This document shows, piece by piece, positions 17,000-21,354 of a stretch of DNA of 21,354 bases. Each line of letters opens with the position of its first letter. Position 1 is the stretch's first letter. Position numbers and translations under genes: made by a program. The stretch is from Chara braunii. Lineage: Eukaryota; Streptophyta; Charophyceae; Charales; Characeae. The notes under the pieces were generated by a model. It was not told the origin of the DNA. It ran no database searches and worked only from the letters and a program-made list of their open reading frames with translations. The stretch covers positions 9,433 through 30,786 of the forward strand of contig BFEA01000763.1 of the NCBI GenBank assembly GCA_003427395.1. Reading direction: 5' to 3'.

Positions 17000-18845
17000 T
17001 CATGATCGTTCGCGGGTCGCTTTAGCAATCTCCATAAGGGCGTTGCACATCAACAGGTTCGCCTGGTCGGCCTTCACGTAGTGGTCCTTCTGCACTTCTA
17101 GCTCTCGCTCAAGAATGTCGCATTGCCTAGTCAAAATTGAGCACTGCCTCTTGCTCGTGCTGTCCACCGTCGTCGCCATCGGACTCCCGTGTTCCTTTAT
17201 GACGTCCGCAATGGTGTCGAAGGTCTGTTGTCTCACATTCTTCCTTTTGCCGCACCCGCCCGCACCGCCGCCACTGAAACTTGAATTCCGCGTCGATCCC
17301 TGATCGTCGTCCTGCCCATCCCCGCATCCGTCACTACCGCCTGAATCGTTCCGACCTCCAGGTCGGCCGGGCAGTTGAACACCTCCCGCTGCACCCGTGT
17401 CCGCCAGATTCGTGGGGTGTATAGTGTGATCGCCCCTAGACGTGGCCTTCATCTCCGAATACACACGCTCGTCCATCCGAAAATCGAACCCCCGCTCCTT
17501 TCTCTCCCGGGGCGTCAGTGTGAAGAAATCAGGCTTCCCCGATTCTCCCATGAACTTGTGCACAATTTTGAACTGCATGTGCAGGTTGTCCCATTTTTTC
17601 CCGAAGTCGTCGGCCTTTCTACTCGTCACCCCCATCTGCACGAGCCTGCTCTCGATGTCGGCCCACTTCCATGTCTTCGTTTTCATCCTTCCCATGTTGT
17701 GGCCGAGGCCAGCAAGATGCAAATCCTGGTCTCTTTTAGCTCGACAAGAGCAATCATGTGTTCAACGGTCCAAAAATCCCTGCTTTTCGCTCCGTCGCCT
17801 GCCGACGCATCTCCCACACTCTTCTTGCCTCTCCGCCCGGCGCGCGGCTCGCTGGACTTGCTCGTCGCCCTAGGCCCTCCCCGTTTCTTCCCCACCGGAC
17901 GAATCTCCATCTCCCCGTCGTCGTCCTCGTCGTTGTCATTGCCCCCGTCGCCTGCCAAGCAATCTTCACCACCCGCACCGTCGCAATCGCCGGGTGTGTC
18001 GTCCGCCCCTACATTGATCTTTGTTACCCCTCTCGTTATGGCGGACGTGCTAGATTGTCACGATTGTCGCCGGTAATCATCCCAAACCTCTCGCCCCACG
18101 ACCTCCGCAGCGTAGCCGTCATCGTCATCCCGTCCTCGGTGGACTGCGCCGGCTGCCGTTGTCGATCCACCTGTCCGCGTCCCCGACGCGCGAACACCTG
18201 TTGTGCCCACTGCCCCCCGCCCTCACGAAACGAGTCCACATTCGTCGCCCGGCTGACCAGAACCCCGGCCACGGGTGTCAGGAACGGCACACGGCCCCAC
18301 CGAAGGCGCTGTGTGGTTGCTGCCAGAAGCTGGGTTCACGAGAACGACGTGCGTGACGTCCTGGCCACTCCCAGACCTCAAACCATAGCTGAGATCTACG
18401 AACCCTGCGTCATAACCAACCGGGGTGCACCCCTCCAGCAGATCAGTGTACGTCGGCGTCGAGGGCTGTCTGTATAGCTGGCTCCCCATCCAATCCTGCG
18501 TCAAACCGCTGCACAGAAGAACCGTTGATGATCGGGGGTCATCGCTGTTGTCGTCACTCCGAGGCAATGGAATCTCGTGGGACGGCAGGTGGCTGTACAG
18601 CATCGGGTCGTACGCCGCCTGCCGCCTTCCGCAGAGCTGCAACGCTGACGTGACGACCCGCCAGCCCCTACGGACATTGTCCTCTTCGTCTGCACCTTCT
18701 CCATCTCCTTGGTCGCCTTCATCATTCGCCGCCTCTGTTTCCTCCCAGGGACGCGACCGAGGATGCAGATATGAAAGACGACAACGGCAAGCAGCAGCAC
18801 AGTGACAAGCAGCAACAAAGGCAGCCTGTGGCACAGGTCAGCCAT
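17000..18845 (-). pseudogene. Harbinger Myb/SANT-like (trihelix) DNA-binding protein, broken
   Basis: The DNA-binding domain reads RDFWTVEHMIALVELK, then DQDLHLAGLGHNMGRMKTKT, WKWADIESRLVQMGV, DFGKKWDNLHMQFKIVHKFM and RMDERVYSEM. This is a trihelix/Myb-SANT pattern with the spaced Trp residues. A Gly/Ser/Asp linker and a C-terminal coiled coil (RQCDILERELEVQKDHYVK) end at the stop 17000-17002. The frame breaks in the AAAA run at 17737-17734 (1 nt lost), near 18041 (1 nt lost) and within 18225-18290 (1 nt gained or 2 lost). The N-terminal part (YDPMLYSHLPSHEIPLPRSD, QLYRQPSTPTYTDLLEG, TEDGMTMTATLRRSWGERFG) is disordered-looking. The start is uncertain: an ATG at 18845 has a good plant context and opens MADLCHRL with a hydrophobic stretch, but joining it needs another frame change or an intron. 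In Harbingers this partner binds the ends and recruits the transposase. Confidence 0.82.
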
Positions 18846-19251
18846 GAAGGAGAGGGGACGCACGTGGCTGTCGCGATCGCGACGACCAGAGACACACGTT
18901 GCACGAGGGTAGACGCCAACGTACGAAATCGCTGCAGCCACCGGCCGCGGGTGGACGCTTAAAAAAATTCGTGTTTCCGACCGTTGGGCAGCCCGCAGGA
19001 ACGCTACGACACCTCCACGACCCACCCGAAAACGTCCGATGCCCGGCACGGCACCGCCGTGGGGCCGCCCGACGAACCGACAGGGACGTATCGCCAATCC
19101 CCGACAATGGTAAAAAGACGAGGCCGTTGGTGGACGTCTTGGACGTCGGCGCCTCACGATGTTCGTCTTCTACCTGGAGGACCACCACTGGACCACCTCC
19201 GACCACCAATTTCCCTTTTGGACTCGCCGCCGACACCCCGATTATTGCAGA
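18846..19251. other. gene-free stretch, right subterminal region and Myb-like promoter
   Basis: No supported gene. It lies between the Myb-like start and the right subterminal motif array and should hold the minus-strand promoter. I see no clear TATA box; an A7 run at 18961-18967 is the only AT-rich patch. Confidence 0.4.
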
Positions 19252-19392
19252 TCCTCGGACTCCGAGGGACCTTGCGAGATCCCTTGGAGCCGAGGACGAT
19301 TTGGCTGGAAAATCCTCGGAGCCCAAGGATTTGTCCTCGGAGTGTTTTCACATTTCTGTTTCGAAAATCGGCTCCGAGGACAGGTGGAACGA
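19252..19392. promoter_or_regulatory. right subterminal TCCTCGGAG motif array
   Basis: Copies in both orientations lie at 19252-19259, 19260-19267 (these two form a palindrome), 19290-19296, 19313-19321, 19334-19342 and 19372-19380. The last is in a 21-bp block identical to one in the left end. The density is higher than on the left. Confidence 0.6.
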
Positions 19393-19419
19393 AGACGAAA
19401 TCCTTGGAATCACTTCCCC

Positions 19420-19443
19420 GAGGTGTGTCGAACGACGCCCTAA
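19420..19443 (-). repeat. right 21-bp terminal inverted repeat and target-site duplication TAA
   Basis: The repeat at 19420-19440 is the exact reverse complement of 11195-11215 and is followed by TAA at 19441-19443. Confidence 0.95.
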
Positions 19444-19540
19444 CTGTTTGAATGCTGTGAACGCGCGTTCTCCTTCAACCACACCTGGGGCACGAGGCAT
19501 TCAAAAAAAGAAGTAAAAAAAAAAACACGAAATACCCCCA

Positions 19541-19600
19541 CCAAAACATATACACACGCACACCAATACACACACAGATATTTACACACACACACACATG
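19541..19600. repeat. imperfect (CA)n tract
   Basis: Interrupted ACACAC dinucleotides, cleanest around 19584-19598. Confidence 0.85.
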
Positions 19601-19613
19601 CACTCCTTTTTTT

Positions 19614-19617
<4 letters not shown>

Positions 19618-19662
<45 letters not shown>
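19618..19662. repeat. (GA)n microsatellite
   Basis: An uninterrupted GA run of about 45 bp. Confidence 0.97.
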
Positions 19663-19663
<1 letters not shown>

Positions 19664-20516
19664 ACTAGATCCCCTTAGCACGGCTCGAAGGGCCCATGCA
19701 GGCAATCGAGAGGGTCCTCGCAACAATTAAGTGCAGACCCTCCACCAAAATCGAGGCAGGCAGTGAGAATGACATAGAGCACGAGCTAGCCGAATATATA
19801 CTCAGGATTCAAATTCAGGTCAGCACTTATGGGTTGCTCACATAGCTGGGCCGTGTTGGTCTCTGCACGTGATTCTCAGGGCATGGCTGCAGTACTCATG
19901 GAATGTGCAAAATTTAAATAAATCTTCTGCGGAACATGGAATAATACACCGCCATATGTTTTGTCTTTTGTGCATATGGTGAGTAGAGGCCCTTAGGGCC
20001 ACTGCACGTATTAAAAAGAAAACGAGAAAAAAGAAAAATAAAAAAGAGAAACAGTGACCCATAACCGAGATGCACAGACCTGAATTCTCTGCTCACGCTG
20101 GCAAGTGGAAGTTTGAAGTCCACCTCTGCTGCACGTGGGGTCCTAGGAAATTCGCTACGAGGGCCCTTCGGAAAAGAGGCTGGACACAATTAGCAGGAAA
20201 AAAAAAAAAAAAAGAAGGATATGAATGCTAACATGCCTACGCATGTGGCCACAGTTTTTGGTATGGCGCGGCCCTGGCTTTTCTCCGTCTTGCTTTCTAA
20301 TTTTCAGAAGTGAGGGGAGTGTTTGCCGCATTATTTGCAGATATTTTTTGCCACAAAGGGATGCTTCGTTTTTTTTTTTTACCATTATTTGGTCATGTTT
20401 TTTTTTTTTGCAGGGTCGTTGGCCCCTCGCCCCCCACCCAGTCCCCCCCGCACCCCAAATCCTCTGCCCCCAACACTACATGGCTTCTCCGCGAACACGT
20501 CAAAAGCATTCAGCCG

Positions 20517-20579
20517 CGTTCAGTGAACGCACGTTCAACACGTTCAAAAGTTGAACGAGAAACGTGCGTTCAATGAACG
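20517..20579. repeat. GAACG-rich hairpin, arms of about 30 bp
   Basis: Arms 20517-20547 and 20551-20579 pair over a 3-nt loop, with a 2-nt length difference. Both contain ACGTGCGTTCA or its complement. Several short TGAACG/CGTTCA units repeat within each arm. Confidence 0.8.
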
Positions 20580-20789
20580 TGCGGCAACAGAGGCAGTGCT
20601 CATGTTGCAAAGCTGCTGTTTCATGCAGGTCGAACTCATCATAAAAGTTCAGAAACCCCTTAAGTCCAGACTTGTTTCTGCACCCTGCCCATGAATGGGA
20701 GGTGAATTGGGTGGGAGAAGAAGAAACTGACTGCCAACGGCAGCAGAGACGTCAAGAAAGCACCGGACTGTCTCCACAATTCCCATTTT

Positions 20790-20951
20790 GGCCCGGTATT
20801 GGCTTCCTGGGGCCTGGGAAGGGCCGTTTTCGGCCTACAACGACCAGGAGACAAAACACAAAGATGACCTTGGCCCTGTAGTGGCTTCCTGGGGCCTGGA
20901 AAGGGCCTTTGTAGGCTTCCAACGCCAGGGGGCAAAACGCAAAGATGACCT
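20790..20951. repeat. 80-82-bp tandem repeat, two copies plus a partial third
   Basis: Copies at 20790-20871 and 20872-20951 share GGCTTCCTGGGGCCTG and AAAGATGACCT; a third begins GGCCCGGTAGGGG at 20952. The array sits just inside the right copy of the 80-bp inverted repeat. Confidence 0.88.
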
Positions 20952-21090
20952 GGCCCGGTAGGGGTAAAACGAAAATAATCAGGGCCTGCGGTTGTTGAAA
21001 AGATGGGCAGTACCCGGTAGGGGAATTTTGAAAAGATGGCAGGTCCAACCGACGGCAGGGGCATTTCACAAAACACTTTTTTTGTCAGAG

Positions 21091-21170
21091 GGGTATTCCG
21101 CTCTACCCACATCTTTTAGGGGCATTTTGGAAATTAACTCAAGTTATAGGGTTATTTTGCAAATTATCCC
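21091..21170 (-). repeat. 80-bp dispersed repeat, right copy (inverted)
   Basis: This is the reverse complement of 9546-9625 at 70 of 80 positions. Its outer end, read on the minus strand, is GGGATAATTTG, as at the left copy. Confidence 0.85.
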
Positions 21171-21225
21171 TTCTCTTGTTTCTTTTCTTTCTTTCTTCTC
21201 CGAATGAACACTCACCGGAAAACCT

Positions 21226-21328
21226 TGTCCTTGCAACTGGTTAAGTATACATCGGGCGTCGCTCGGTTGTTACTCTAGACATGTCCTTGCAATTGGCTAA
21301 GTATACATTGGGCCTCGCTCCGTTGTTA
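21226..21328. repeat. 47-bp direct repeat, two copies
   Basis: Copies at 21226-21272 and 21282-21328 differ at five positions and share TGTCCTTGCAA and AAGTATACAT. The spacing is 56 bp. Confidence 0.9.
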
Positions 21329-21354
21329 GGGTCGGACCCCACTGCGGTGCGGAT

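Larger units (their letters stand above)
11195..19440 (+). mobile_element. PIF/Harbinger DNA transposon, 8.2 kb, three genes
   Basis: The ends carry perfect 21-bp inverted repeats starting GGGCGTCGTTCGACACACCT, flanked by the 3-bp direct repeat TAA (11192-11194 and 19441-19443). This fits the TWA target preference of PIF/Harbinger. Inside are a plus-strand DDE transposase near the left end and, both on the minus strand, an unrecognised 538-codon gene and a Myb/SANT-like gene near the right end. The transposase and the Myb-like gene are both broken, so this copy is not autonomous as read. The ends are intact and could still be mobilised in trans if a related active copy exists. Confidence 0.93.
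19444..20516. other. gene-free stretch outside the Harbinger element
   Basis: No supported gene. It holds a CA-rich stretch (about 19541-19600), a (GA)n run, an A17 run near 20200, and a 12-bp palindrome GAACGCGCGTTC at 19459-19470. Confidence 0.5.

Noticed and set aside
18838-19516. Open frames on both strands across the right Harbinger end
   Set aside because: They cross the terminal repeat and the TAA duplication and share no protein features; the GC-rich subterminal DNA explains their length.

Overview
The window looks like repeat-rich nuclear DNA of a green plant lineage (Streptophyta). The evidence is a plant-type 60S acidic ribosomal protein P2, a plant-type LINE with a zf-RVT finger, a three-gene PIF/Harbinger DNA transposon, a tRNA-derived SINE, and abundant GA/CT and CA microsatellites and foldback repeats. 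The style of the transposon proteins reminds me of charophyte algae such as Chara, but that is an impression and not proof. Only two reading frames look intact from start to stop: P2, and an unrecognised gene inside the Harbinger element.

Layout, left to right. (1) 1-5943 and probably to about 6.3 kb: a minus-strand non-LTR retrotransposon. ORF1 is a gag-like protein with a CCHC knuckle, broken by one stop and one frameshift. ORF2 has an APE-type endonuclease, a post-RT region and a zf-RVT finger, but the catalytic reverse transcriptase domain is absent. The two ORFs overlap at an ATGGTTAA site. (2) 6458-7345: ribosomal protein P2 on the minus strand, intronless, with an A29 tract (T29 on the plus strand) 508 bp past its stop. 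(3) 7810-9502: a dense group of four inverted repeats (51-, 13-, 108- and about 140-bp arms) and one tRNA-derived SINE. (4) 9546-9625 and 21091-21170: two copies of an 80-bp repeat in inward-facing inverted orientation, enclosing 11.6 kb. Microsatellites and short tandem repeats lie just inside the left copy.

(5) 11195-19440: an 8246-bp PIF/Harbinger element with 21-bp perfect terminal inverted repeats, a TAA target-site duplication and many subterminal TCCTCGGAG motifs. It carries a plus-strand DDE transposase (broken: three 1-nt losses, a TAG, and the second catalytic Asp replaced by Asn), a minus-strand Myb/SANT-like (trihelix) protein (broken by three frame changes), and between them an intact minus-strand 538-codon gene of unknown function. 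In this superfamily the transposase and the Myb-like protein act together: the Myb-like protein helps bring the transposase to the ends and into the nucleus. The third protein is the least explained part of the window. (6) 19444-21354: simple repeats, a GAACG-rich hairpin, an 80-bp tandem repeat and a 47-bp repeat, with no gene that I can support.
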